Positions 19,048-28,335 of a stretch of 64,000 nt of DNA are shown here, one piece after another. Made by a program: the position numbers and the translations under genes. Every line of letters starts with the position of its first letter. Position 1 is the stretch's first letter. The notes beneath the pieces are model-generated. The model was not told where the DNA came from. It was given only the letters and a program-made list of their open reading frames with translations, and did no database searches. Source of the DNA: Butyrivibrio sp. (GTDB lineage Bacteria; Bacillota; Clostridia; Lachnospirales; Lachnospiraceae); assembly GCA_017446685.1 (NCBI GenBank), contig JAFSQI010000104.1:28070-92069 (forward strand), given 5' to 3'.

Positions 19048-19981
19048 TTCTATCCGTCTCCTTATGTCTTTGGAGCATATTAAGCTGCATCTCGAATTGC
19101 CTTCTGTCGCCAAGAGCCATAGTAGAAAGTATCACTCCCGCAAAAAAACTCTGAACAGCAGCAAGCATAATAAAGCAGCATACAATCAGCGTTGGAAATC
19201 TTGGCACCATACGCGTAGCCCAATATTCCTGCAAAATAGGAATAAAGAAAACAATTGAGAAAAGCGCCAAAAAAGATGCTATTGTAAAAAAGAACCAGAA
19301 CGGCTTATAGCTCCTATACAGTCTAAATATCGTTCTTAGCACCTTGAAACCATCAGTATATGTATTCAATTTGCTAACAGAACCTTCAGGACGATCTCTG
19401 TAATCTATTACCACATTCTCTATCTGCATATTATTATAAACTGCATGTATAGTCATTTCAGTCTCAATTTCAAAGCCCTTTGACAATACCGGAAATGTTT
19501 TGACAAATTCATAGCTAAACGCTCTGAATCCTGTCATTATATCCCTTATATTGCAATCAAATAATTTATTGATAGAACCCCTTACAAGGTTATTTCCAAA
19601 ATTGTGAAATGGTCTCTTATTTTCCTTATAATAAGTAGATGATAATCTGTCGCCTACTACCATATCTGCATTGTGTTCAAGTACTTTTTTTACCATCTCT
19701 GGTGCCGCATTCATAGGATATGTATCATCACCATCGACCATAACATATACAAGAGCATCAATTTCTCTAAACATACGGCGTATAACATTGCCTTTGCCCT
19801 GCATATACTCATTTCTAACAATAGCCCCTGCCTCTTTAGCTATTTCTGCCGTGCGATCTTGGGAATTATTATTATATACATATATTGTTGCTTCAGGTAA
19901 TGCTGCTTTGGCATCACGTACAACCTTGCCTATAGTTTTTTCCTCATTGTAACATGGAATAAGTACTGCAATTTTGTCCAT
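19040..19981 (-). CDS. GT2 glycosyltransferase with C-terminal membrane helices (DPM1-like)
   Basis: A 313-residue GT2 enzyme. VLIPCYNEEKTIG starts the nucleotide-binding half; the metal site is VMVDGDDTYP; the C-terminal 80 residues hold two membrane helices (about 228-250 and 265-290). Enzymes of this layout make polyprenyl-phosphate sugars, or extend lipid-linked units at the membrane. The neighbouring flippase and GT-C-type genes favour the first (inference). Donor sugar not readable. Confidence 0.85.
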   Translation of the reverse strand: MDKIAVLIPCYNEEKTIGKVVRDAKAALPEATIYVYNNNSQDRTAEIAKEAGAIVRNEYMQGKGNVIRRMFREIDALVYVMVDGDDTYPMNAAPEMVKKVLEHNADMVVGDRLSSTYYKENKRPFHNFGNNLVRGSINKLFDCNIRDIMTGFRAFSYEFVKTFPVLSKGFEIETEMTIHAVYNNMQIENVVIDYRDRPEGSVSKLNTYTDGFKVLRTIFRLYRSYKPFWFFFTIASFLALFSIVFFIPILQEYWATRMVPRFPTLIVCCFIMLAAVQSFFAGVILSTMALGDRRQFEMQLNMLQRHKETDRNG

Positions 19982-20005
19982 TTCATCATCCTTTTTACAT
20001 ACTTA

Positions 20006-21025
20006 TTACTTAATATTGTCGTCCTGATTGTTTTTATTACCAATCTTCATACGCTCATGCCCGCCAAGTTTATTAGCAGCATCCTGATCACCACGAAGTA
20101 TCGCATTAACAATCTGCATACGGAAACCGGCATCAATAAAGTCACAATGCTTGCAAAATGGATAATTTTGACGTCCCTCTGCAATCTGTCTTCTTACCTG
20201 CTGGAATTTTTCACTTCCCCAAGCCTCTTTAAGACTCATTTTGGTCAGATCGCCCAAATCAGTCTTTTCAAAATTGTCGCAACAACAAAGCCCCATCTTT
20301 CCATTTGGCATAATCCACATATCAGTAAATGGCAAAAGACAAGTCTCTTTTATCACCTTCTGAGTTTCTTTTTTATTAGGAGCACTTCCTGCTCTGTTAG
20401 TAAGAACTTCCTGAAGATATCTCATCTGAATCTGTATATCGAGATCCTTAAACTCCTCAGGATGGGCTTTGACATAATCATATAGTTCCTGAATATTCTT
20501 GTGAAGTTTCATCTCCATTGAATAATTATTGATTATTAGCTGATTGATATACGGAGCAACCTCTTTTACCTTATCAATTGTCAAAATAAGGCCATTTGTA
20601 GACATGAAAATAAAACTATCAGGCAGCTTTTCTCTGGCATATTTATGTCTTTCAACAATCTTAGTATCAAGAAGTGGTTCATTATTTCCATATAGTGTCA
20701 GATGTCCCTTATATCCCCAGTCTGCCAGCTGATCAATAATATTCTTATAAAGATCATCATCAATCTTGGCAAGTGGCCTGCACTCAGCATGAACATTGGC
20801 AGTACAAAATGCGCAGGTTGAATTGCATCTGTTAATGGTCTCTATATTTACAACATTGGGCATAGGAACTTCGGGTGAATTAAGGAAGTAATCACAATAC
20901 GCCTTCTGTGATTTACTTCTGGTAACGAACTGAAGTTTAAGGTATGCATCACTAGCAAGCATTGGGAAATGCTTACGTGCAAACCATCCAAATTTTCCCA
21001 TAAAACTGTTAACTCTAATTGGCAT
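20006..21025 (-). CDS. Radical SAM/SPASM domain protein
   Basis: A 339-residue protein. The 4Fe-4S/S-adenosylmethionine motif CNSTCAFC has its cysteines at about 67, 71 and 74, and a C-terminal Cys cluster (GLCCCDNFEKTDLGDL and FCKHCDF) marks a SPASM-type auxiliary cluster. The family performs radical chemistry on peptides, sugars and alcohols. No precursor peptide gene is beside it and its neighbours are glycan enzymes, so a sugar or polyol modification is the likelier use (inference). It overlaps the stop of the upstream membrane gene by 11 bases. Substrate unknown. Confidence 0.85.
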   Translation of the reverse strand: MPIRVNSFMGKFGWFARKHFPMLASDAYLKLQFVTRSKSQKAYCDYFLNSPEVPMPNVVNIETINRCNSTCAFCTANVHAECRPLAKIDDDLYKNIIDQLADWGYKGHLTLYGNNEPLLDTKIVERHKYAREKLPDSFIFMSTNGLILTIDKVKEVAPYINQLIINNYSMEMKLHKNIQELYDYVKAHPEEFKDLDIQIQMRYLQEVLTNRAGSAPNKKETQKVIKETCLLPFTDMWIMPNGKMGLCCCDNFEKTDLGDLTKMSLKEAWGSEKFQQVRRQIAEGRQNYPFCKHCDFIDAGFRMQIVNAILRGDQDAANKLGGHERMKIGNKNNQDDNIK

Positions 21026-22577
21026 TTTTAAATCTCCTCACTATTACATCTAAAAACATTTTCACACCATAGGAAGCATACGGAAGCCAGTAGACATAAT
21101 ATCTCATGGCATATCTTGATGATCCCTCCCAAAACTGATGGAAAAGCATTCCTCCAAAAATCAATATAAGAAGCAGCATCTCTGAATGCGATACTCTTTT
21201 GCTCCTTATCCTTGCAGTAAGATAAAAAATCACACACAGATAACAAACGCTCATAAATACATTCATTATCCATCTTAGGATAATACTTCCACTTCCAAAG
21301 ACTATATAATACATCATTGCAGTCGGATTCTCAACATGTCTACTTACAAGGTCCAGATTATGCGTGGAAATGCATACCGGATCTGCCCATTGCGTAAGAA
21401 ATTTCCTGATAAAAAATTTAATGGCATATCTTGGATTATTCACAAAAAAATCAAGCCGCTCTTTTATATTTTGAATTGCAGCTTTCTCTGTAAGTTCTGT
21501 GTCAAAATTATTTTCGCCAAATACCCTGTAATTATATCCGTTATACCATCCATCTTCAAGTTCGCTCTCCTGAAGTCCCATAGCAATATGCGATACAGAA
21601 GGACTTCCTCCAGGGATTTCACGAAGTCCGGTAAGCCTGCAAAAATATCCATCTACTGCTGTCTTTGATCCAAACACAACTAATACAATCACAATCGATA
21701 TAATAATTCTCACAATCAGTCTATGCGGAAATTCATAAGAAAAATAACCATTTTCATTTTCCTTTTCTTTTATGCTGCTAATTATCAACATCATTACCAT
21801 AGCGATGAGTGTAATTTCACTGTTAGTCTTTAAAAGAACCGAAAGTGCAATGCATGGCGCAGATATTATCGCATATTTTATTTTTTCTCTTTTGATAAAA
21901 AGAATAATACAATATAAAGCCGCAGTCTGTGGCCCCATGCTCAAGATATCGCCATATATGAAAGTAGAGTAATTATAAAAAAACAGCATTCCCATACTTA
22001 GAAGCGCCATAATTCCACATATAGCTTTATCTTCAAATAATTCCCAGGTTATCTTATATAACAGAAATACTGTCGCAATAATAGACAACATCAAAATAAT
22101 GTCCCAAGCAAAATAATTGCCATGACCAAATACGTCATCCATTATTAAACCAAACAAAAAATATCCAAGCTGAAACGGCCAAGTGTATAGATACCCCCCT
22201 GCTCCAGTCAAAGAACTATATTGTCCTGCTTCAAATTCCAAAAGAACATCATCCATTAATTTAGAATCATCAACAGGTAACGGTTTTATAGCCAAAATCA
22301 GCAAAAGACAATAAAAAGCACAAAAAGCCAAAGCTATCCATATCAGCTTTTCACTGTGCTGCAATATATTCTTCCTGTAACATAAAAAAAGAAATGCAAA
22401 AACTAAAATCATCGACAATACAAGATGAGAAATAGTCTCATTTTTGTAATGAGGATAGTCAACATCCACATGCATATCATAATAGATAGTTGTAAAAAAT
22501 CCGGTTATAAATACTGCTGCCGCTGCAATCAGCAAAAGAAATATAATTATTTTATCAAAAGCCGTCTTAATTTTCAT
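21015..22577 (-). CDS. Polytopic membrane protein, GT-C/PMT-like glycosyltransferase
   Basis: A 520-residue protein with about 11-13 hydrophobic helices. A long first outside loop carries acidic residues (PLPVDDSKLMDDVLLEFEAGQY), the general pattern of GT39/GT83-type GT-C enzymes. These take a sugar from a polyprenyl-phosphate donor on the outer face and add it to a polymer. It overlaps both neighbours by 11 bases, so three genes are translationally coupled. The precise family is not certain. Confidence 0.7.
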   Translation of the reverse strand: MKIKTAFDKIIIFLLLIAAAAVFITGFFTTIYYDMHVDVDYPHYKNETISHLVLSMILVFAFLFLCYRKNILQHSEKLIWIALAFCAFYCLLLILAIKPLPVDDSKLMDDVLLEFEAGQYSSLTGAGGYLYTWPFQLGYFLFGLIMDDVFGHGNYFAWDIILMLSIIATVFLLYKITWELFEDKAICGIMALLSMGMLFFYNYSTFIYGDILSMGPQTAALYCIILFIKREKIKYAIISAPCIALSVLLKTNSEITLIAMVMMLIISSIKEKENENGYFSYEFPHRLIVRIIISIVIVLVVFGSKTAVDGYFCRLTGLREIPGGSPSVSHIAMGLQESELEDGWYNGYNYRVFGENNFDTELTEKAAIQNIKERLDFFVNNPRYAIKFFIRKFLTQWADPVCISTHNLDLVSRHVENPTAMMYYIVFGSGSIILRWIMNVFMSVCYLCVIFYLTARIRSKRVSHSEMLLLILIFGGMLFHQFWEGSSRYAMRYYVYWLPYASYGVKMFLDVIVRRFKNAN

Positions 22578-24135
22578 TTTCTAAAACCACTGAATTTTTT
22601 TCATAATATCTTGCCATTGCCCTATTTATCCAATCCTCTTTGTCCGTTGAAATATCATAAAAGAATAAAAGCTCAGGTTGTACCGAATATGGTTTAAAAA
22701 CACAATCCTTTACACTATCATCATTTAGTACTGCAAGTCTTTCTTCATTCTCGTTAAGAAAAGTTCTCGCATTTCCGCTTGCTAAATCATACATTGCTGA
22801 AGTTCCTGCATAATACTGAGGATCAACTTTTACCGATAAGCCTGATCCAAATACAAGCAAAAGCGCCAAAACGCTAATTGCAAATGAAGCTTCAGACGAA
22901 AATATCTCCTTAGAACTATTTCCGATAATCAAAGCTGAATTGCCATTTTCAAACACCTGTCTTAACCAGGCTGTAACATAAAAAACAACCAGAACCATCA
23001 TAACAACATATTCGGCCCATACAATAGACTTTAACCTCCCTGCCTCAAGGTTTCCAAGCGCATATATTGGAGGAACCATATTTGAAGACACCATTCCATA
23101 AGCAAATAATGTAAAAATAAATGGATGTTCAAACCTATGCTTTATATTTTCAGAAATTTTATAACTAACCGGAATCAGGATAAGCAATAAAACAATCACT
23201 TCCCATCTTGTATATTCATTTACACAAATATCAAAAGTATAGTAAAGTGCTATCAAAACTGCTTTAACAGGTCCAAAGCCTTCAACTATTGCTTCTCTGG
23301 TTGCATTTCCAGGCGCAAAGCATGAAAGCATAAATCCAATCAGGTTGATAGATGCAGGAATCCAAATTTTTGCAAAAGATTTTTTTTTGTCACCATCAAT
23401 TGATTCTATATTAATAAATGAAGTTTTTGACAAAATAAAAATTACTATTATCAAAAATGAACATATTGCCATCTCAAGGGCTGTCATATAATTGGCTCCG
23501 CCAAGCCAAAATCCCCAGAAACACGCCCACAACAATTTACGAAAACACGCCTTTACGTCTTCATCATAAACTGATCTTATCAAAAGACCTATCCAAAACA
23601 GTCCCATTCCGAACATAAACATATAGTTGACTGCGCCACTGTACCAATAGAAAGCCTCTACTCTTGCTGTGCCCTTTGGCATACTCTGAGTTATTATGAT
23701 CAAAGTGATCATTGAAACAATATTCGCTTCGTACTTTTCTCTTTTAAATCCATATACAAACAACGCCTTAAAGAAATAACATACTCCAAATGTCAGTATT
23801 CCAATCATACAAAACGCAGTAAGCGCATACCATCTCTCACCAAAGATACTCGGACTGTAACAAAAAACAACATTTGAAAAATAATATCCCATCCAGGACA
23901 TATATTCATTAAATCCAACCTTAAAAGCAAGTAGAAATGTCCCCAGTATATTTCCTGTCTCACTATAATATCTGTAAGTCTGAAGAGCCAACGACATATC
24001 ATCTGCTGAAGGCCAGTTATAAAATCCGATTATAAGAAGTGGCAGCACTGCAATAATATACAGTGCTGTCACAAACATGCTCATTCTTTTTATATTAATC
24101 TGTTTAGTCCACTTTGATAACCGATAATTAAACAT
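22567..24135 (-). CDS. DUF6056 family polytopic membrane protein
   Basis: About 522 residues with 11-13 helices. The first outside loop reads YNWPSADDMSLALQTYRYY, with paired Asp near a Trp, followed by YMSWMGYYFSN. This is the usual look of DUF6056 proteins, which are GT-C-like and common in Firmicute polysaccharide loci. ATG at 24135 with GGAG seven bases ahead is preferred over a TTG one codon earlier. Function is likely transfer or modification of sugar outside the membrane, inferred from fold and context. Confidence 0.7.
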   Translation of the reverse strand: MFNYRLSKWTKQINIKRMSMFVTALYIIAVLPLLIIGFYNWPSADDMSLALQTYRYYSETGNILGTFLLAFKVGFNEYMSWMGYYFSNVVFCYSPSIFGERWYALTAFCMIGILTFGVCYFFKALFVYGFKREKYEANIVSMITLIIITQSMPKGTARVEAFYWYSGAVNYMFMFGMGLFWIGLLIRSVYDEDVKACFRKLLWACFWGFWLGGANYMTALEMAICSFLIIVIFILSKTSFINIESIDGDKKKSFAKIWIPASINLIGFMLSCFAPGNATREAIVEGFGPVKAVLIALYYTFDICVNEYTRWEVIVLLLILIPVSYKISENIKHRFEHPFIFTLFAYGMVSSNMVPPIYALGNLEAGRLKSIVWAEYVVMMVLVVFYVTAWLRQVFENGNSALIIGNSSKEIFSSEASFAISVLALLLVFGSGLSVKVDPQYYAGTSAMYDLASGNARTFLNENEERLAVLNDDSVKDCVFKPYSVQPELLFFYDISTDKEDWINRAMARYYEKNSVVLENEN

Positions 24136-24192
24136 CAAAATTCTCCATTAAGATAAACTTCTGCCCCCAACAATATTATTGCTGCGTTCCTA

Positions 24193-25293
24193 TCAGTAAG
24201 CATTTACTGCTCTAATCACCTGTTCAACTTCCTCATCTGTCATCTCTGGGAAAAGCGGTAACGTTGCACAATGAGCTGCAAGTTGCTCTGCATTGGGACA
24301 ATCTCCCTTCTTATAGCCAAGTTCAGCATATGCTTCCTGAAGATGGCATGGCACAGGGTAATGACGATTACACTCTATATCTTTTTCCTTCATATAGGCA
24401 AGAAAATCCTCCGGATTTCCATCAACCTGGACCTCAAACAAATGAAATACCGGCTCTGTATTTTCCGGATGTGCCTGCAACTTAAACTTCGGATTTGTTA
24501 TTTCAGCCATGTATCTTCTACCAATTTTCTGTCTCCTCTTTGTCCACTGTGGCAAATACTTAAGCGATACAGATAAAACAGCTCCCTGAATACCTTCAAG
24601 ACGGTAGTTGTAACCTATCATTTTATGGTAATATCTCACTTCACAGCCCTGATTTTTCATAACATTCATATAGTGGTCATACTCTGCATTATTAGTGGAT
24701 ACAGCTCCGCCTTCTCCAAACGCATAAAGGTTTTTACCAGGATAAAAGCTAAAGCATCCTATGTCTCCCAGAGTACCAACCATTTTACCTTCAACTTTAG
24801 CTCCGTGAGCCTGTGCACAGTCTTCAACAACATAAAGATTGTACTTATCAGCAATTTTCTTCACTGCCGGAAAATCGAAAGGCTGACCATATAAATGAAC
24901 TCCCACAATTGCTTTGGTCTTATCTGTAATCTTCTCTTCTATCTTTGAAGGATCTATTTCCCATGTATCCTGTGTGCAATCAACAAACACCGGCTTTGCT
25001 CCTGTGTAAGTAACTCCCCAAGCGGTAGCTATATAAGTATTAGCCGGAACAATTACTTCATCTCCATCACCTATTCCAAGTGCAGCAAAAGCACAATGAA
25101 GTGCTGATGTACCGTTATTAAGCCCCTGTACATACTTCACTCCAAGAAAATCAGCAAATTCTCTGTCAAATTTATAGGCAAATTCGCCACCAGAAAAAGC
25201 TGTTTTTTCACAGCAGGCTTTAATAGCCGCAAGGTACTCTTCTTCATGTCTCTTATAGTCTCTTGTAAGATCAATTCTTTTTAACAGTGGCAT
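24193..25293 (-). CDS. DegT/DnrJ/EryC1/StrS family PLP aminotransferase
   Basis: A 366-residue sugar aminotransferase. The PLP-binding Lys is in FYPGKNLYAFGEGGAV (K187), with NNGTSALH and VVEDCAQAHGA upstream, matching keto-sugar aminotransferases such as QdtB/FdtB. It turns a nucleotide-linked 3- or 4-keto sugar into an amino sugar. No nucleotide-sugar 4,6-dehydratase is visible in the window, so the keto sugar must be made elsewhere. It overlaps the upstream GT2 gene by 23 bases. Confidence 0.9.
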   Translation of the reverse strand: MPLLKRIDLTRDYKRHEEEYLAAIKACCEKTAFSGGEFAYKFDREFADFLGVKYVQGLNNGTSALHCAFAALGIGDGDEVIVPANTYIATAWGVTYTGAKPVFVDCTQDTWEIDPSKIEEKITDKTKAIVGVHLYGQPFDFPAVKKIADKYNLYVVEDCAQAHGAKVEGKMVGTLGDIGCFSFYPGKNLYAFGEGGAVSTNNAEYDHYMNVMKNQGCEVRYYHKMIGYNYRLEGIQGAVLSVSLKYLPQWTKRRQKIGRRYMAEITNPKFKLQAHPENTEPVFHLFEVQVDGNPEDFLAYMKEKDIECNRHYPVPCHLQEAYAELGYKKGDCPNAEQLAAHCATLPLFPEMTDEEVEQVIRAVNAY

Positions 25294-26014
25294 AGCGTTT
25301 CTCCTGTCTGAACATTTTCTTTAACTTATATATTCTGATAATGTAATTTTTTATGGTTTTAGGGACATTTACTGTAGTATCATAATCCTCTACCCATTCT
25401 ATAGGCATATCATAAATCTTAACTCCCTGCTTTTCTGCCCTTAGCAAAAGTTCAACAGTATAGAACCAGCCCTTGTCATCTGAGCACTGAGAAACCAGCT
25501 TTTTTGCTGTTTTTGTCCTCAAGAAAGTAAATCCGCAAAGAGCATCTGTTGCTTTCATTCCAAATACTGTCTTAAGAATCCAAACAAGTCCTGCAGAAGT
25601 AATCTTCCTGTACCACTTTCTTCCTTTTGTATCTGAATCCTTGCTAAATCTTGAACCGTTCACATACTCAAGAGAAGGATTCCTTTCAAATAAATCAATT
25701 GTCTTTCCAAGAAACTTAAGATCTGTTGAAAGGTCAATGTCCATATATCCCACAATATCAGCATCTGAACGTTCAACACCAGTTTTAAAAGCGATACCCA
25801 CGCCCCTTTCTTCAATTCTGACATATTCTACTTCATCATATTTTTTTTGGAGCATGGCCGCAATTTCAGGTGTATCATCATCAGAGCCGTTATCCACAAT
25901 AGTGAGCTTATACGGAATCTTAATATTTTCACGCATATATAAGACACATTTATCAATTCCTTTTTCAAGTCTCAAATGCTCATTGAGAACCGGAAATAAA
26001 ATATTTATATTCAT
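25271..26014 (-). CDS. GT2 glycosyltransferase
   Basis: A 247-residue GT2 enzyme without membrane helices. It starts NILFPVLNEHLRLE, has IVDNGSDDDTPEI, the metal-site YMDIDLSTDL, and a C-terminal basic stretch (YKLKKMFRQEKRYATVKKN) that could touch the membrane face. It resembles short dolichyl-phosphate mannosyltransferase-like enzymes. It is coupled to the downstream DegT gene by a 23-base overlap, hinting that it may use that amino sugar (inference). Confidence 0.85.
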   Translation of the reverse strand: MNINILFPVLNEHLRLEKGIDKCVLYMRENIKIPYKLTIVDNGSDDDTPEIAAMLQKKYDEVEYVRIEERGVGIAFKTGVERSDADIVGYMDIDLSTDLKFLGKTIDLFERNPSLEYVNGSRFSKDSDTKGRKWYRKITSAGLVWILKTVFGMKATDALCGFTFLRTKTAKKLVSQCSDDKGWFYTVELLLRAEKQGVKIYDMPIEWVEDYDTTVNVPKTIKNYIIRIYKLKKMFRQEKRYATVKKN

Positions 26015-26077
26015 AAAAGCCTCGTATTAAATCATTATCATACTATTGAATTATCCTGTAATTAACAAAAATTAAGT

Positions 26078-27016
26078 TTATTTTCCAACTATCTTCTCTA
26101 TATCAGCTACCATATATCTTTGTTGCCTGAATATCAGATTTAACATCACCGAAAGATATTTTAAAATTATGGTTAAAAGCGCAAATACTCCGAAAAAACC
26201 CACGGACATAAAACTCATAAGAGATGGCCATCCGGATGCAATATCTTTTCCCATAAAATGATCAATCACAGAGTAAATTAGACAAAACATGGAAACAATC
26301 AAAAATCCTCCACTTAGCACTGCTGATATTCTTTCCATAATGTTAGTAAAATATATAAATGAATCCAGTGCCAGCTCTCCTCTCTCTGAGAAACTTGCCT
26401 TACTAGTATTTATAGATTCATCCTTCGAAATTTCGTAACTAATAGTAGCCATATTAAGTCCGCAATTAGCATAAACAGCCTTTCTGTAAGGAATGTGCGT
26501 TCCTATTGTCTTAATTCTATTTATAGCTCTCCGGCTTACAATTCTAAAGGTTTCCGGACCAATCTTAGAAAAAGACTTACTGTATTTATTGAATAAACCG
26601 TAAAAAAGTCTTGATGAAAGGCGTCCCTTGTTCGCACAGGAAGCAGCCACTATATCAAAACCTTCAACCATCTTCTCATAAACTTCTGATATAAGTTCAG
26701 GCTCATAATCAACAATAACATGATCAAATTCATATACTAAATCACCGATAGCTATATCACGCCCGGCATTCATCGAAGGTTCTATTCCCTGATAAAAACC
26801 CATATGAATAACAGAAACAATTCCATCGAGCTTTTTTTGGTGTGTATAATCTCTGATTACATCTACTGTACCGTCACCGGAAGCGTCATCTACACAAATA
26901 ATTTCATATTTACTGAATAAACCACTTACCTTAGGTACAACAATATCCAAAAATCTGCTAATATCTTTTTCTTCATTATGAAGATAAACAACTATTGATA
27001 CAAATTTATTTTCCAT
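26078..27016 (-). CDS. GT2 glycosyltransferase with two C-terminal membrane helices
   Basis: About 312 residues. VSIVVYLHNEEKDISRF starts the GT2 domain; CVDDASGDGT follows; the region after about residue 225 holds two membrane helices. The layout resembles GtrB-type enzymes, but the usual DxD is replaced by EFDHVIVDYEP, so donor use is unclear. ATG at 27016 (MENKFVSI) with GGGGA upstream is preferred over a start 11 codons earlier. It probably acts with the FAD enzyme gene just upstream. Confidence 0.8.
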   Translation of the reverse strand: MENKFVSIVVYLHNEEKDISRFLDIVVPKVSGLFSKYEIICVDDASGDGTVDVIRDYTHQKKLDGIVSVIHMGFYQGIEPSMNAGRDIAIGDLVYEFDHVIVDYEPELISEVYEKMVEGFDIVAASCANKGRLSSRLFYGLFNKYSKSFSKIGPETFRIVSRRAINRIKTIGTHIPYRKAVYANCGLNMATISYEISKDESINTSKASFSERGELALDSFIYFTNIMERISAVLSGGFLIVSMFCLIYSVIDHFMGKDIASGWPSLMSFMSVGFFGVFALLTIILKYLSVMLNLIFRQQRYMVADIEKIVGK

Positions 27017-27102
27017 ACATTCCCCATATTGATCCTGAATCATTTTCACACAAAGCGTGCAAATCAGAGCTTATCTCTGTAAAAAATATAGACATATATC
27101 TA

Positions 27103-28305
27103 TTAATCCAACAAATATTCGTCAAGATCATAAACCGTATTGATTTTACCGGAAAGAACACTGATAAACTTAGGCTCTGATGATAATACCTTTATGGCCG
27201 TCGGTCTGGAATCGTCTATCTCTGAACTCTTAAGTATCGGTTTCATCGAAAAAAGCGATTCTCTATAATAAAAACCATATTCCGGTTTCATATACTTCAT
27301 TGCAAGATGACTCATATATTCCCAGGAAGTTTCAGGCTTGCATGGACATCTATTGCAATTCCCAAGACTTTCAGGCGTGCAACAATATGTTCCTTTTTCT
27401 TTAAGTTTTTCCTGACAATTGAAAGCAGGAAGTTCGTCATAACATGTAACATGTGGAGTAAACGTCACTGAAGTCAGAGAATGCTTTCCTGTAAGTCCAA
27501 AAGGCATAATTGAAAAAAATGGTCCATCCATCACTGTAAGACCAACATTTTTTAGCTTTTCATCCACATCACACAAAATTATCTCACAAAGCTCATACTT
27601 TATTGCAAAAGATGACTTATTATCATCAGAAACAACCTTTTTAAGAATTTGATTAACAGAAGCATAAGTTGCATTCAATATAAACGGTGATTGTATCTCT
27701 TCTGCACCAAAAATATCATTATGCTCACTAATTTCTGTAAAATCATCTATACTTTTAATAAATATTCTGTATACCGAGTTATCTTTTTTAATTTGCTTAA
27801 TATCAGTTCCGAATTTGATTTCAATATTCTTGTGCTTACTTATTTCATCAAGAAAATAATCTCTTAAAACATGCGCGTCATAAGTATATTCCTGAGTAAG
27901 AAAAGCACCATCACACATCTTGGGCTGGAAATACTGTGAAGCAGAAACTTCATCACACTTTATACCTGCCGCCCTGCAAAAATCCATAAACTGTTCAGCA
28001 TTAGTCCAGCTAAAATTACTCGAAGTTGCATAAATTTGATCAAATTTGTCATGAATAGAAAATCCATAGTCTTCAACAAAGCGTTTGAAATAGCCTGCTG
28101 ACTTCATCGCCGTTGAAAGACTTCTTGGATAATGATAACCCATATGTACTCTTGCCTGATTAATATACGTTGCTCTTGAAAAAGAATCAGGCTCTTTTTC
28201 AAGTACTAAAACAGAAAGCCCTCTCTGTCCACAGAAAAGGGCTGCATACAAGCCATATAGGCCTGCACCAATGATAATTCTGTCATAATGCTTAGCTGAA
28301 GTCAT
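27103..28305 (-). CDS. FAD-dependent oxidoreductase (DAO-like fold)
   Basis: A 400-residue flavoprotein. IIIGAGLYGLYAALFCG is the dinucleotide-binding motif at about residues 10-26, followed by VLVLEKE and RVHMGYHYPRS. A Cys-rich stretch (CNRCPCKPETSWEY) near residue 325 could bind a metal or be structural. Such FAD enzymes occur next to GT2 genes in surface glycan loci, but their substrate is generally unknown. It differs from the larger FAD enzyme at 14785. Confidence 0.75.
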   Translation of the reverse strand: MTSAKHYDRIIIGAGLYGLYAALFCGQRGLSVLVLEKEPDSFSRATYINQARVHMGYHYPRSLSTAMKSAGYFKRFVEDYGFSIHDKFDQIYATSSNFSWTNAEQFMDFCRAAGIKCDEVSASQYFQPKMCDGAFLTQEYTYDAHVLRDYFLDEISKHKNIEIKFGTDIKQIKKDNSVYRIFIKSIDDFTEISEHNDIFGAEEIQSPFILNATYASVNQILKKVVSDDNKSSFAIKYELCEIILCDVDEKLKNVGLTVMDGPFFSIMPFGLTGKHSLTSVTFTPHVTCYDELPAFNCQEKLKEKGTYCCTPESLGNCNRCPCKPETSWEYMSHLAMKYMKPEYGFYYRESLFSMKPILKSSEIDDSRPTAIKVLSSEPKFISVLSGKINTVYDLDEYLLD

Positions 28306-28335
28306 AATACTCCTTATACTTGTATCACTTTTTAT

